Of a stretch of 64,000 nt of DNA, positions 1-8,298 are shown in pieces (positions within the stretch are counted from its first letter, which is position 1; every line of letters starts with the position of its first letter). The notes beneath the pieces are model-generated. The model was not told the DNA's origin, ran no database searches, and saw nothing but the letters and a program-made list of their open reading frames with translations. The stretch is from NCBI RefSeq assembly GCF_009931655.1, contig NZ_CP047984.1, positions 2,869,001-2,933,000 on the forward strand, written 5' to 3'. The stretch comes from Pontibacter russatus. Lineage in GTDB: Bacteria; Bacteroidota; Bacteroidia; Cytophagales; Hymenobacteraceae. The position numbers and the translations under genes were made by a program.

Positions 1-1
1 G

Positions 2-826
2 GGAGACGCCAAAAACTCGGTGCGCATGCTGCTGGCCCAGACCAAGGAAGATGCCTTCCGGATGGCCGACATCATCAACGAATCGAACAAGGCGCGCCGC
101 ACCAAAGACACCGACATCACCAAAGAGGCCCTGCAGATGATCGAGGAGGATGATTTCCTGAAGTCGGCCAACTCCACGGTGCTTTTTAAGAAAGACTGGC
201 ACAAGGGCGTGATTGGCATTGTGGCCTCGCGCTGCATCGAAAAATACTACCGCCCCACCATCATCCTCACCCAGTCCAACGGCAAGGCGTCCGGCTCTGC
301 ACGCTCGGTGCACGGTTTTAACGTACACAACGCCATCGAGAGCTGCTCCGATTTGCTGGAGCAGTTTGGTGGGCATATGTATGCCGCCGGGCTTACAATG
401 CCCGTGGAGAACGTTCCGGCGTTCCGGGAGCGGTTTGAGGAGGTCGTGTCCAATACTATCACTGAGGAGCAGAAAATCCCGCAGATACAGATAGACGGAA
501 AGATCAAGCTGAACCAGATCACGCGCAACTTCTACAACATCATCCGGCAGATGGAGCCCTTCGGGCCCGGCAACATGGGGCCGGTGTTTGTGTCGGAGTG
601 CGTATATGACACGGGCAGCGTGCGCGTGGTCGGCGATTCGCACCTGAAACTGCGCCTGACGCAGGACGGTTTCTACAGCATCGACGCCATCGGCTTCGGC
701 CTCAGCGATTACTACCACACCATCTCCAAGGGCATCCCGTTTGACGTGTGCTACACCGTGGAGGAAAATATATATAGGGGCGCCATCTCGCTGCAGTTGC
801 GCATCAGGGATATCCGGGTGAAGTAA
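2..826 (+). CDS. recJ: Single-stranded-DNA-specific exonuclease RecJ, C-terminal part
   Basis: The reading frame is open from the left edge, so only about the last 275 residues of RecJ are present. RecJ is a 5'-3' single-strand DNA exonuclease that works in recombination and repair. The fragment has the DHHA1 segment, with the HKGVIGIVASR stretch (about bases 199-231) and the glycine-rich GKASGSARS and FGGHMYAAG motifs that bind the DNA end. The OB-like C-terminal domain follows (MEPFGPGNMGPVF, then the GDSHLKLRL strand). The DHH catalytic core lies outside the window. The gene ends normally with TAA and shows no frame damage. The family assignment is firm. Confidence 0.95.
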   Translation, partial: GDAKNSVRMLLAQTKEDAFRMADIINESNKARRTKDTDITKEALQMIEEDDFLKSANSTVLFKKDWHKGVIGIVASRCIEKYYRPTIILTQSNGKASGSARSVHGFNVHNAIESCSDLLEQFGGHMYAAGLTMPVENVPAFRERFEEVVSNTITEEQKIPQIQIDGKIKLNQITRNFYNIIRQMEPFGPGNMGPVFVSECVYDTGSVRVVGDSHLKLRLTQDGFYSIDAIGFGLSDYYHTISKGIPFDVCYTVEENIYRGAISLQLRIRDIRVK

Positions 827-1109
827 TCAGTCCGAAATCATATATAGATAGAAGCTGTTTAGAGTTTGTATTTGTGTCTGGCACAAGCGGGCACTTGCGC
901 CAGACAAAGCTTCAAGGACGGAGAAATGCAAAACTCGAAATAGGGTTATATATAATTTGGGGCTGCTATAGCTAATAGCTTAGACCAATCTCAACTGAAT
1001 ACTGCGCACTGAGGTATTTATTCTACAGAAAGTGTAGTGCCCACCAACCAACTGGTAGTATATATAACTCCTCCCCCGAAAAACGATTAACGAAAAACGA
1101 GCAACAAAA
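827..1109. other. Intergenic region between recJ and the convergent lysozyme gene
   Basis: There is no credible gene here. An imperfect hairpin lies at 875-906 (TGTCTGGC pairing with GCCAGACA, plus four inner pairs). It has no T-run, so it is a weak candidate for a recJ terminator at best. The region also has three TATATA words and a stuttering stretch near 1080-1105 (ACGATTAACGAAAAACGAGC), a low-complexity type seen in other gaps of this window. Confidence 0.5.
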
Positions 1110-1940
1110 CTACGGCAGCGGGTACATGTGCTTCAGTTGCTTCAGCGGGCTTGGCTGCGTCTCCTGGGCCATCAGATCGGGGATGCACAGCTGGCTCAGC
1201 ATGTCGCTGTCGCCTACAAAGAAGTTGACATCCACGGCAGTGTTGATGCCCATGATCCGGCCCCTGTCGGTGTGCTGCCAGAACATCCAGCTGTCAGTCT
1301 GGTGTACCTCCGGGTGGTTGTCGCTGTAGCGGGCAATCCAGAAATGGTAGTCGTTGAAGTGGCCCTGCAGGTAGCGGCGGTAGTAGTTCTGGCTGGTGTA
1401 GATGATGGGCTTCACGCCGTAGTGCGCCGTTACGCCCTCCAGCCAGGTTCTGATGCCAGCACGCAATTGCACGGGGCTCACCTTGGGGTCCGATATCTCC
1501 ACGTCCAGCACAGGCGGCAGATCACCGGCCTCCAGCACCACTGAGTTCGTGAAAAGCTCTATCTGGCACTGCACGGGCGCCTCCGGCTTGTAGAAGTGGT
1601 AAGCCCCGCGCTTGATGCCGTGGCGCTTCGTCTCCTCCCAGTTGCGCGTAAAAAAGGGGTCCTGCCTGAAATCGCCCTGCGTGGCCTTCACAAAGGCAAA
1701 AGCCACCTCCGACTCACTCACCAGCGCCCAGTCCACATGCTTCTGCCACCGCGACACATCGATGCCTTTGATGGCCGTGGCCGTGGTGAACGTTTTGGCA
1801 GTGGCTTTCTCCTCTTCGTCGTTGGGTGTAGCAGCAGGGGCGTTTGACGGCGCACCGGTGTAGCCTGCCAGCAAGAGCAGACCTGAGAAAGCAAGCTTCT
1901 GAAAAGCCGAAAGAAACAAGGGCAAAAGCATAATAAGCAA
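1110..1940 (-). CDS. GH25 family lysozyme (muramidase)
   Basis: This is a probable peptidoglycan muramidase of glycoside hydrolase family 25 (Chalaropsis/cellosyl type), which cuts the MurNAc-GlcNAc bond. A hydrophobic N-terminus (residues 1-30) looks like a signal peptide or membrane anchor, followed by an Ala/Thr/Glu-rich linker to about 55. The catalytic domain begins at IKGIDVSRWQ with D61, then has VKATQGD, the RGAYHFY strand and the LDVEIS motif with D146 and E148, the expected catalytic acids. It ends with the usual FWQHTDRG and VDVNFF segments. At 276 residues it is a single GH25 domain with no cell-wall-binding repeats. It is convergent with recJ. A role in wall turnover or in attack on other cells is inference. 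Confidence 0.9.
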   Translation of the reverse strand: MLIMLLPLFLSAFQKLAFSGLLLLAGYTGAPSNAPAATPNDEEEKATAKTFTTATAIKGIDVSRWQKHVDWALVSESEVAFAFVKATQGDFRQDPFFTRNWEETKRHGIKRGAYHFYKPEAPVQCQIELFTNSVVLEAGDLPPVLDVEISDPKVSPVQLRAGIRTWLEGVTAHYGVKPIIYTSQNYYRRYLQGHFNDYHFWIARYSDNHPEVHQTDSWMFWQHTDRGRIMGINTAVDVNFFVGDSDMLSQLCIPDLMAQETQPSPLKQLKHMYPLP

Positions 1941-2128
1941 GGTTGAGATGAAGCGAGTTTTAAGTTAAATATTAAAAGCCGCTTATACAATACCCCGCCC
2001 GGATGTTTATATAGATTATTGCCTAAGTCTTAATAGCAGGCGGGCCATATATGCCGTTAGGGGAGTGAGGGAAGCGCTGTGTTTGCGCCTCGTTGCAGGA
2101 TGCCGCCATTATGCGTAATTTAGCCACG

Positions 2129-2860
2129 ATGATACTAAGAGCTGAAAGCCTGATAAAGAAGTACAAGTCGCGCACGGTGGTGAACGATGTGAGCGTGGAG
2201 GTGAACCAGGGGGAGATCGTGGGGCTGCTGGGCCCGAACGGCGCCGGCAAAACCACTTCGTTCTATATGATTGTGGGGCTGGTGAAGCCAAACGCAGGCA
2301 AGATATACCTCGACAAGGAGGACATCACCAACCTGCCCATGTACAAGCGCGCCAAGCGCGGGGTGGGCTACCTGGCGCAGGAGGCCTCGGTGTTCCGGCA
2401 ACTGACGGTGGAGGAGAACATCATGGCCGTGCTGGAAATGACGAACCTGCCCAAGCGGGAGCAGCACGAGAAGGTGGAGGCGCTGCTGGAGGAATTCTCG
2501 CTCACGCACGTGCGCAAAAACAAAGGCATCGTGCTATCGGGCGGGGAGCGCCGCCGCACCGAGATTGCCCGCGCTCTGGCTGTGGACCCCAAGTTCGTGC
2601 TGCTGGATGAGCCCTTCGCGGGGGTGGACCCCATCGCCGTGGAGGAGATACAGAGCATCGTGGCCAAGCTCAAAAGCAAAAACATCGGCATCCTCATCAC
2701 CGACCACAACGTAAACGAAACCCTTTCCATCACCGACCGCGCCTACCTGCTCTTCGAAGGCAAAATCCTGAAATCGGGCACCGCAGAAGAGCTGGCCGCC
2801 GATGAGCAGGTGCGCCGCGTCTACCTCGGCAAGCACTTCGAACTGAAGCGGAAAATCTGA
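2129..2860 (+). CDS. lptB: LPS export ABC transporter ATP-binding protein LptB
   Basis: This is the ATPase of the Lpt complex, which pulls lipopolysaccharide out of the inner membrane with LptF/LptG. From the chosen ATG at 2129 it has 243 residues, the usual LptB length, and begins [15 protein letters not shown] as the family does. The frame also offers upstream ATGs at 2093 and 2111, which would add an unconserved leader. Walker A is GPNGAGKT (35-42). The signature [15 protein letters not shown] and Walker B FVLLDEPF follow, then the switch histidine in ITDHN. No lptF, lptG or lptC lies next to it, as is common in Bacteroidota. Confidence 0.95.
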   Translation: MILRAESLIKKYKSRTVVNDVSVEVNQGEIVGLLGPNGAGKTTSFYMIVGLVKPNAGKIYLDKEDITNLPMYKRAKRGVGYLAQEASVFRQLTVEENIMAVLEMTNLPKREQHEKVEALLEEFSLTHVRKNKGIVLSGGERRRTEIARALAVDPKFVLLDEPFAGVDPIAVEEIQSIVAKLKSKNIGILITDHNVNETLSITDRAYLLFEGKILKSGTAEELAADEQVRRVYLGKHFELKRKI

Positions 2861-2875
2861 ACAGGTAACAATTAC

Positions 2876-3333
2876 CAGTAAACAGTAATCAATCGCACAA
2901 CTTTCCGCTGTTTATACCGATAAGTATAGCTTATCATAAATGGGTATGGACAATAACAACCTTTATAAAAAGTGTTATGCTTTTGCTATTAGAATCGTAA
3001 AGGCCCATCAGCACCTTAGTACAGAGAAAAGAGAATATACGCTTTCAAAGCAACTCTTGCGTAGTGGTACATCCATTGGGGCCAATGTGGCAGAAGCAAA
3101 TGGGGGAATATCTGTTGCGGACTTTTCATCAAAAATATCATTAGCTTACAAAGAGAGTCTCGAAACAAAGTACTGGTTAAGCTTACTGAAAGATACTGGT
3201 TATCTGGGGGCTACGATTGCCGAAAGTATGATAGTAGACGCCGATGAACTCAGTAAGATTTTATTCTCTATATTGAAATCTACAAGAATTAGCCCGAAAG
3301 ATGGTGCGAAGTAGACTTAGGATCTGTTTACTG
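2876..3333. repeat. Short inverted repeats bracketing the four-helix-bundle gene
   Basis: CAGTAAACAG at 2876-2885 is matched in inverted orientation by CTGTTTACTG at 3324-3333, one copy on each side of the gene. Each copy sits in a longer stuttering sequence of the same letters (ACCAGTAAACAGTAATC on the left, CTGTTTACTGTTTAG on the right). A 10-bp match alone could be chance. The position on both flanks of an AT-rich gene makes it worth recording. Confidence 0.4.
2940..3314 (+). CDS. Four-helix-bundle protein of the S23/23S intervening-sequence family
   Basis: This 124-residue all-helical protein belongs to the four-helix-bundle family first seen in 23S rRNA intervening sequences, also related to the Avd accessory protein of diversity-generating retroelements. 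The diagnostic core is LLRSGTSIGANVAEA (about residues 40-54), then SKISLAYKESLETKYWLSLL and a final amphipathic helix. It stands alone between lptB and a GH3 gene, with no rRNA nearby. It is visibly AT-richer than its neighbours and is flanked by short inverted repeats (2876-2885 and 3324-3333), which suggests a small acquired cassette. The molecular function of free-standing members is unknown. ATG 2940 is used; ATG 2946 is equally possible. Confidence 0.85.
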   Translation: MGMDNNNLYKKCYAFAIRIVKAHQHLSTEKREYTLSKQLLRSGTSIGANVAEANGGISVADFSSKISLAYKESLETKYWLSLLKDTGYLGATIAESMIVDADELSKILFSILKSTRISPKDGAK

Positions 3334-3359
3334 TTTAGTTTTAGCTGTTAACTGCAAAA

Positions 3360-4877
3360 GTGGAAATAATCAACTCTATAGTGACGTGGGTGATGAAGAA
3401 GCGGATCCACGACATTGATTTGTTTCGGAAGTACCCGCACGAGGTGCAGGCAGAGCTGTTCCGGAACCTGCTGGATACGGCCAAAGACACCGAGTGGGGC
3501 AAAAAGTACGGCTACAGCGACAAGCTGTCGGTGCGGGAGTTTCAGGAGCGGGTGCCGGTCAGCGATTACGAGGCGCTCTACCCCTATATAGAGCGCGTGA
3601 TGATGGGGGAGCAGAACCTGCTGTGGCCGAGCAAAGTCGAGTGGTTCGCCAAATCGTCGGGCACCACCAACGCCCGCAGCAAGTACATACCCGTCAGCCC
3701 CGAGTCGCTGGAGGACTGCCATTACAAGGGCGGCAAAGACATGCTCTCCATCTACGTGAACCTGTACCCTGACACGAAGCTCTTCTCGGGCAAGGGGCTT
3801 TCCATCGGCGGCAGCCACCGGCCCAGCGAAATCAATGCGAAGGTGTCGTGCGGCGACGTGTCGGCGGTGATCATGCAGAACCTGCCAATGTGGGCCGAGG
3901 CCATGCGCACGCCCCCACTCAAAGTGGCCCTGATGGACAAGTGGGAGGAGAAGATAGAGAAGATGGTGGAGGTGACGGTGCCGGAGAACGTGACCAGCAT
4001 GAGCGGCGTGCCCACCTGGACCTACGTGCTGCTGAAGCGCATCCTGGAGGTAACGGGCAAGAGCAACATCCTGGAGGTGTGGCCCAACCTCGAGCTGTTC
4101 ACCCACGGTGCGGTGGCCTTTGGCCCGTATCGTCAGCTGTTCCGCGACATCATCCCTTCTGACCAGATGCATTACCTGGAGGTATACAACGCCTCGGAGG
4201 GATTCTTCGGGATACAGGACCAGGTGGGCACTGAGGATGAGATGCTGCTGATGCTGGACTACGGCGTGTACTACGAATTCATCCCGCTGGACCAGTTTGA
4301 GGAGGAGCAACCCAAAACGCTGACGCTGGACCAGGTAGAGGTGGGGAAGAATTACGCCATCGTTATCTCGACCAATGCGGGCCTGTGGCGCTACAAGATA
4401 GGCGACACGGTGCGCTTCACCAGCCTGAACCCCTACCGCATCAAAATCTCAGGCCGTACGAAGCACTTTATCAACGCCTTCGGCGAAGAGGTGATTGTGG
4501 AGAACGCCGAGGAGGCCATCACCAAAGCGTGCGGGGCGACGGGCGCTGTCATCTCCAACTTTACGGCGGCTCCCTTATATATGGAGAGCGGCAAGCGCGG
4601 CGGCCACGAGTGGGTGATTGAGTTTGTGCAGGAGCCGGACAGCCTGCCGCGTTTCACGCAGGTGCTGGACGAGACGCTGCGCGAGGTTAACTCCGACTAC
4701 GATGCCAAGCGCCAGAACGACATCGCCCTGCAGGAACCTATCGTGCATATGGCTCCCAAAGGCACTTTCCTGAACTGGCTGCGCCATAAAGGCAAACTGG
4801 GCGGCCAGAACAAAGTGCCCCGCCTCAGCAACACCCGCGAGTACCTGGAGGAGATCATGCAGGTGAATGGGATGTAG
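3360..4877 (+). CDS. GH3-family acyl-adenylating (auxin-responsive promoter-like) protein
   Basis: This 505-residue protein is of the GH3 family. The plant members adenylate jasmonate or auxin and join them to amino acids; the bacterial substrates are not known. The ATP-binding SSGTTNARSK motif is at residues 99-108, with the acid-binding and adenylate region around YNASEGFFGIQ. A later GLWRYKIGDTVRF stretch and ISGRTKHFINAFGEE mark the hinge to the C-terminal domain. The start is GTG at 3360, chosen because the residues MEIINSIVTWVMKKRIHDID fit the conserved N-terminus; ATG 3393 would cut this off. It stands alone, with no neighbouring pathway genes to hint at a substrate. Confidence 0.9.
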   Translation: MEIINSIVTWVMKKRIHDIDLFRKYPHEVQAELFRNLLDTAKDTEWGKKYGYSDKLSVREFQERVPVSDYEALYPYIERVMMGEQNLLWPSKVEWFAKSSGTTNARSKYIPVSPESLEDCHYKGGKDMLSIYVNLYPDTKLFSGKGLSIGGSHRPSEINAKVSCGDVSAVIMQNLPMWAEAMRTPPLKVALMDKWEEKIEKMVEVTVPENVTSMSGVPTWTYVLLKRILEVTGKSNILEVWPNLELFTHGAVAFGPYRQLFRDIIPSDQMHYLEVYNASEGFFGIQDQVGTEDEMLLMLDYGVYYEFIPLDQFEEEQPKTLTLDQVEVGKNYAIVISTNAGLWRYKIGDTVRFTSLNPYRIKISGRTKHFINAFGEEVIVENAEEAITKACGATGAVISNFTAAPLYMESGKRGGHEWVIEFVQEPDSLPRFTQVLDETLREVNSDYDAKRQNDIALQEPIVHMAPKGTFLNWLRHKGKLGGQNKVPRLSNTREYLEEIMQVNGM

Positions 4878-4952
4878 TAGATTTGAAGATATGAAGATGT
4901 GGAGATATGAAGATGGGTAGAGATGCCTGTTGCTACCCGTAAAGCTGCTGTT

Positions 4953-5000
4953 CCAACCACCCCTGCCCCTCCTCGTCTAAGGAGGGGCAGGGGTGGTTGG
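4953..5000. repeat. REP-like perfect hairpin, copy A of the GGAGGGGCAGGGGTGG family
   Basis: Two perfect 20-bp arms (4953-4972 and 4981-5000) face each other across an 8-nt loop. The right arm reads GGAGGGGCAGGGGTGGTTGG. It has no T-run, so it is not an ordinary terminator, although it lies between the GH3 gene and the convergent AIM24-like gene. Related sequences occur at 37553-37584 and 37971-38002 as ends of the DUF559 element, and more degraded at 54365-54434 and 57256-57292. Confidence 0.8.
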
Positions 5001-5134
5001 ATAATGTCCCATCATATATAAAACGCAACAGCCCCGGCCATATATAGCCAAGGCTGCAGCAATTCAAAATTATCTCCCGGTAATCAGACTCGTAATTCGA
5101 AACTCGTAATTCGGAATTGGGAGCGAAGCGACCG

Positions 5135-5902
5135 CTATTCCAGGAAACTGCTGAACATGCCGCCTTCTTTTCGGGCGTTCTGGCCGTGCGGCATCAGCGC
5201 CTCAATCAGCTTCTTCACCGGCATCGACTGCAGCCACACGCGACCGGTGCCGCGCAGCGTGGCCAGGAAAATACCCTCGCCGCCAAAGATCATCGACTTG
5301 AGCCCGCCCGCCTGCTGCACACTGAAATCGATGCCCTCCTCGAACGCCACCACGCAGCCGGTGTCCACGCGCAGCGTCTGGTTGTTCAGCTGTTTCTCTA
5401 CCACGGTACCGCCAGCATGAATGAACGCCATGCCGTCGCCCTGCATCCGCTGCAGGATGAAGCCCTCGCCGCCGAAGAAGCCCGAGCCCAGGCGCTGGTT
5501 GAAGTGGATGCTGAGTTTGGTACCCAGTGCCGCCGCCAGGAAAGCATCTTTTTGCGTAATGAGGCTGCTGTTGCGCATCTGGCGCAGGTCGATGGGCAGA
5601 ATGGTGCCGGGGTAGGGGGCGGAGAAAGCCACGCGGCTTTTGCCGTAGCCGCGGTGCGTGAAGTGCGTCATGAACAGCGACTCGCCCGTAATCAGGCGGG
5701 AGCCTGCCGACACCAGCTTACCGAAAAAGCCCTGGCTGGGGTTGGAGCCGTCGCCCATCTTGGCCTCGAACTCAATGCCCTCCTCCATATATACCATCGC
5801 GCCCGCCTCGGCAATCACCGTTTCCTGCTGGTCCAGTTCCACTTCCAGCACCTGAATGTCGTTGCCGAAAATTTTGTAATCGATCTCGTGTGAATTTATC
5901 AT
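5135..5902 (-). CDS. AIM24/TIGR00266 family protein
   Basis: This 255-residue protein of the TIGR00266/AIM24 family folds as a beta-rich, tryptophan-RNA-binding-protein-like barrel. Family features are the start [17 protein letters not shown], the AGAMVYM strand near residue 33, the glycine-rich [17 protein letters not shown] loop, [12 protein letters not shown] and the [19 protein letters not shown] segment, and a late [20 protein letters not shown]. The biochemical role of bacterial members is not established. It has no signal peptide or membrane segment. It is not clearly in an operon; the downstream gap holds repeat copy A. Confidence 0.9.
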   Translation of the reverse strand: MINSHEIDYKIFGNDIQVLEVELDQQETVIAEAGAMVYMEEGIEFEAKMGDGSNPSQGFFGKLVSAGSRLITGESLFMTHFTHRGYGKSRVAFSAPYPGTILPIDLRQMRNSSLITQKDAFLAAALGTKLSIHFNQRLGSGFFGGEGFILQRMQGDGMAFIHAGGTVVEKQLNNQTLRVDTGCVVAFEEGIDFSVQQAGGLKSMIFGGEGIFLATLRGTGRVWLQSMPVKKLIEALMPHGQNARKEGGMFSSFLE

Positions 5903-6028
5903 AGTTATATATAAGGTTGGTTAAAAGATGCGGTCTGAGTTGATAGAACGCAATATGCCCCTGTTTCTATATATGGCGCAAAACTTTACCAGCCAAGCCG
6001 GGGCTATATGGCTTTCAGAATGGAATGA

Positions 6029-6409
6029 CTACCCCTCATCATCCTCTTCCTCCTCGTCATCTTCTGCTTTCCCTTTCTTGCCACGGCGGGCTTTGGGCAG
6101 GTCCTTGTCGTCCTCGTCGTCGGTCACGGCATTGGTGTTGCGCACAAAATCCTCGTCCGTTTCCTCCACTTCCTCGCCTTCCTCTATATGGTAGGCCTCC
6201 TCCTCTTCGCGCTTGGCCTTCTCGGCGGCGTCGCGCTTCACCAACTTCTTGTCCTCCACGTTGTTGTTCAGGAACTCGTTTATCCTGTCGATGCTGTAGT
6301 TCGAGATGATCTCCCCGTGCTCGTTCACCTTTATCTCGAAGCCCTCCAGGTCCTTGTGTACCTTGGATTTCTTCTTGCTGCTCTTGTTCTCTTTTTTATT
6401 CTTGGCCAT
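6029..6409 (-). CDS. Small highly charged hypothetical protein
   Basis: This is a 126-residue protein with a lysine-rich N-terminus (MAKNKKENKSSKKKSKV) and a strongly acidic C-terminus (runs of D and E from about residue 85 on). The only ordered-looking part is residues 20-60, containing FEIKVNEHGEIISNYSIDRINEFLN. I recognise no domain. The start is clear and the reading frame is GC-rich and consistent with coding. The basic head and acidic tail suggest a nucleic-acid- or ribosome-associated protein, which is only a guess. It is downstream of gltX in the same orientation but separated from it by a terminator, so it probably has its own promoter. Confidence 0.7.
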   Translation of the reverse strand: MAKNKKENKSSKKKSKVHKDLEGFEIKVNEHGEIISNYSIDRINEFLNNNVEDKKLVKRDAAEKAKREEEEAYHIEEGEEVEETDEDFVRNTNAVTDDEDDKDLPKARRGKKGKAEDDEEEEDDEG

Positions 6410-6489
6410 GCTCGTTCAGGTTTGTACTCCTGTTGTATAAGCTAAGCGGCCACAATTTGTTGCAAACAGAGCCAAAGCCATATATAAAA

Positions 6490-6514
6490 AAGGCTAACCT
6501 CATCGGTTAGCCTT
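6490..6514 (-). terminator. Rho-independent terminator of gltX
   Basis: A perfect 10-bp stem (6490-6499 with 6505-6514, AAGGCTAACC) closes a 5-nt loop. On the minus strand it is followed by a TTTTTATATA run. It lies about 60 bases beyond the gltX stop codon. Confidence 0.9.
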
Positions 6515-6571
6515 CCTGATTATGTATCCTTTTTTTGATTCCTATATATGCTTTATATAGAGCCGTTGCGG

Positions 6572-8113
6572 TTACGCCGCTGCATATGGGCGCAGCTTTT
6601 CGATGGCTGTGCCAAGGCGCTGAGCCGTTTCCTCGCGGCCGATTACCGCGATGATCTGCATCAGGTCGGGGCCAGCCTCGGCGCCGGTCACTGCCAGGCG
6701 CAGCGCCTGCATCACCTGGCCCAGCTTCATGCCGTGGCGCTCCAGGATGCTGTTCAGCAAATCTTTTACCGTGTCGGCGTTAAAGTTCTCCAGCGCCGGC
6801 AGCTCATTTTTGAAATCCTCAAAAACAGCAACGGATTGGCTGTTCCACTTCTTGGAGGCGACCTTCTCGCTGTACTCCGTGGGGGCTTCAAAGAAATACC
6901 TGGCCTCCTGCCAGAAGTCCTGCGGGAAGCTCACGCGCTCTTTCATCAGCCCGGCTATCTTCTCGGCCTTTTCCTGCGAGGTGGTGATGTTGTGCTCCTC
7001 CAGCGCCTGCAGCAGGTAAGCAGCCAGCTCGCTGTCGGGCTTGGCGCGCAGGTACTGCTCGTTGAACCAGCGGGCCTTCTGAATGTCGAAACGCGTGCCG
7101 GACTTGCCGATGCGCTCCACGGAGAACTCTTCTATCAGTTCCTGCATCGAGAAGATCTCCTGCTGCGTGCCGGGGTTCCAACCCAAAAAGGCCAGGAAGT
7201 TAATGAATGCCTCGGGTATATAGCCAGCCTCTCGGTACCCGGAAGATATTTCGCCTGAGAACGGGTCCTGCCAGCGCAGCGGGAACACCGGGAAGCCCAG
7301 CTTGTCGCCGTCGCGCTTGCTCAGTTTGCCGTTGCCGTCGGGCTTCAGCAGCAGGGGCAGGTGGGCAAACTCCGGCATGGTGTCTTCCCAGCCCAGGTAG
7401 CGGTACAGCAGCACGTGCAGCGGCGCCGACGGCAGCCACTCTTCGCCCCGTATCACGTGTGTGATCTGCATCAGGTGGTCGTCCACGATGTTGGCCAGGT
7501 GGTAGGTCGGCATCCCGTCCGACTTCATGAGCACTTTATCGTCGATGGCAGAAGAATGCACCATTACCCAGCCGCGGATCATATCCTTCAGGCGAACTTC
7601 CTCTTTGCGCGGCACTTTCAGGCGGATCACATATGGGTCGCCGGACTCTAGGCGCTTCTTTACCTCATCCTCGGGCAGGGTGAGCGAGTTCTTCATGGTG
7701 GCGCGGGTGATGGCGTTGTACTGGGGCGTGGCCACCTTGGCGGCCTTCAGGCGCTCGCGCATCTCCTCCAGTTCCTCGGCCGTATCGAAGGCGTAGTAGG
7801 CGTGGCCGCTCTCAATCAGCTGCAGCGCGTACTGCATGTACATGGGCTTGCGCTCCGACTGGCGGTACGGGGCGTAGGGGCCGCCGTTCCAGGGGCTCTC
7901 GTCCAGCTCAATGCCGCACCACGCCAGCGACTCCCGTATATAGTCCTCGGCGCCCGGCACGAAGCGGTTCTGGTCGGTGTCCTCGATGCGCAGGATCATT
8001 TTGCCGCCGGTTTTGCGGGCCAGCAGGTAGTTGTAAAGGGCCGTGCGCACACCGCCTATATGGAGAGGCCCGGTCGGGCTGGGGGCAAAGCGTACTCTAA
8101 CTTCTCTTTCCAT
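6572..8113 (-). CDS. gltX: Glutamyl-tRNA synthetase
   Basis: This class I aminoacyl-tRNA synthetase charges tRNA-Glu, and possibly also tRNA-Gln if the organism uses the amidotransferase route. At 513 residues it has the normal length. The HIGH-type motif PLHIGG is at residues 16-21, and the RIEDTDQNRF loop follows. The KMSKS-type motif is KLSKR (263-267), and the rest is the alpha-helical anticodon-binding domain ending LRPYAAA. The start ATG at 8113 places MEREVRVRFAPSPTG at the N-terminus as expected. A -7 box candidate lies 37 bases upstream and a strong terminator follows, so it is probably transcribed alone. Confidence 0.98.
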   Translation of the reverse strand: MEREVRVRFAPSPTGPLHIGGVRTALYNYLLARKTGGKMILRIEDTDQNRFVPGAEDYIRESLAWCGIELDESPWNGGPYAPYRQSERKPMYMQYALQLIESGHAYYAFDTAEELEEMRERLKAAKVATPQYNAITRATMKNSLTLPEDEVKKRLESGDPYVIRLKVPRKEEVRLKDMIRGWVMVHSSAIDDKVLMKSDGMPTYHLANIVDDHLMQITHVIRGEEWLPSAPLHVLLYRYLGWEDTMPEFAHLPLLLKPDGNGKLSKRDGDKLGFPVFPLRWQDPFSGEISSGYREAGYIPEAFINFLAFLGWNPGTQQEIFSMQELIEEFSVERIGKSGTRFDIQKARWFNEQYLRAKPDSELAAYLLQALEEHNITTSQEKAEKIAGLMKERVSFPQDFWQEARYFFEAPTEYSEKVASKKWNSQSVAVFEDFKNELPALENFNADTVKDLLNSILERHGMKLGQVMQALRLAVTGAEAGPDLMQIIAVIGREETAQRLGTAIEKLRPYAAA

Positions 8114-8149
8114 GTATCTATGTCTGATTCAGATCGTTCAATTTCGGCA

Positions 8150-8157
8150 CAAAGGTA
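8150..8157 (-). promoter_or_regulatory. Candidate -7 box of gltX (TACCTTTG)
   Basis: The minus strand reads TACCTTTG, an exact match to the Bacteroidota -7 consensus TAnnTTTG, ending 36 bases before the gltX start codon. No good -33 TTTG is present at 19-21 bases, so the assignment rests on this box and its position. Confidence 0.45.
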
Positions 8158-8298
8158 CGAAATAAAGTTCGTTTCGGTAAGCACCACGGTGGCAAAGGGC
8201 AGGCGGGGCGAAACAAGCCGGGGCGATAGGGGTTCATCCAATACAAACATAATCAGGTAATTCCGTATCTGCATAATACAGAAATCTAACGCGATGCT

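Noticed and set aside
875..906. recJ terminator
   Set aside because: The hairpin is imperfect and has no T run on either strand, so it is noted only in the gap description.
2940..3314. Avd of a diversity-generating retroelement
   Set aside because: No reverse transcriptase, template repeat or variable-region gene is near; only the four-helix-bundle gene is present.
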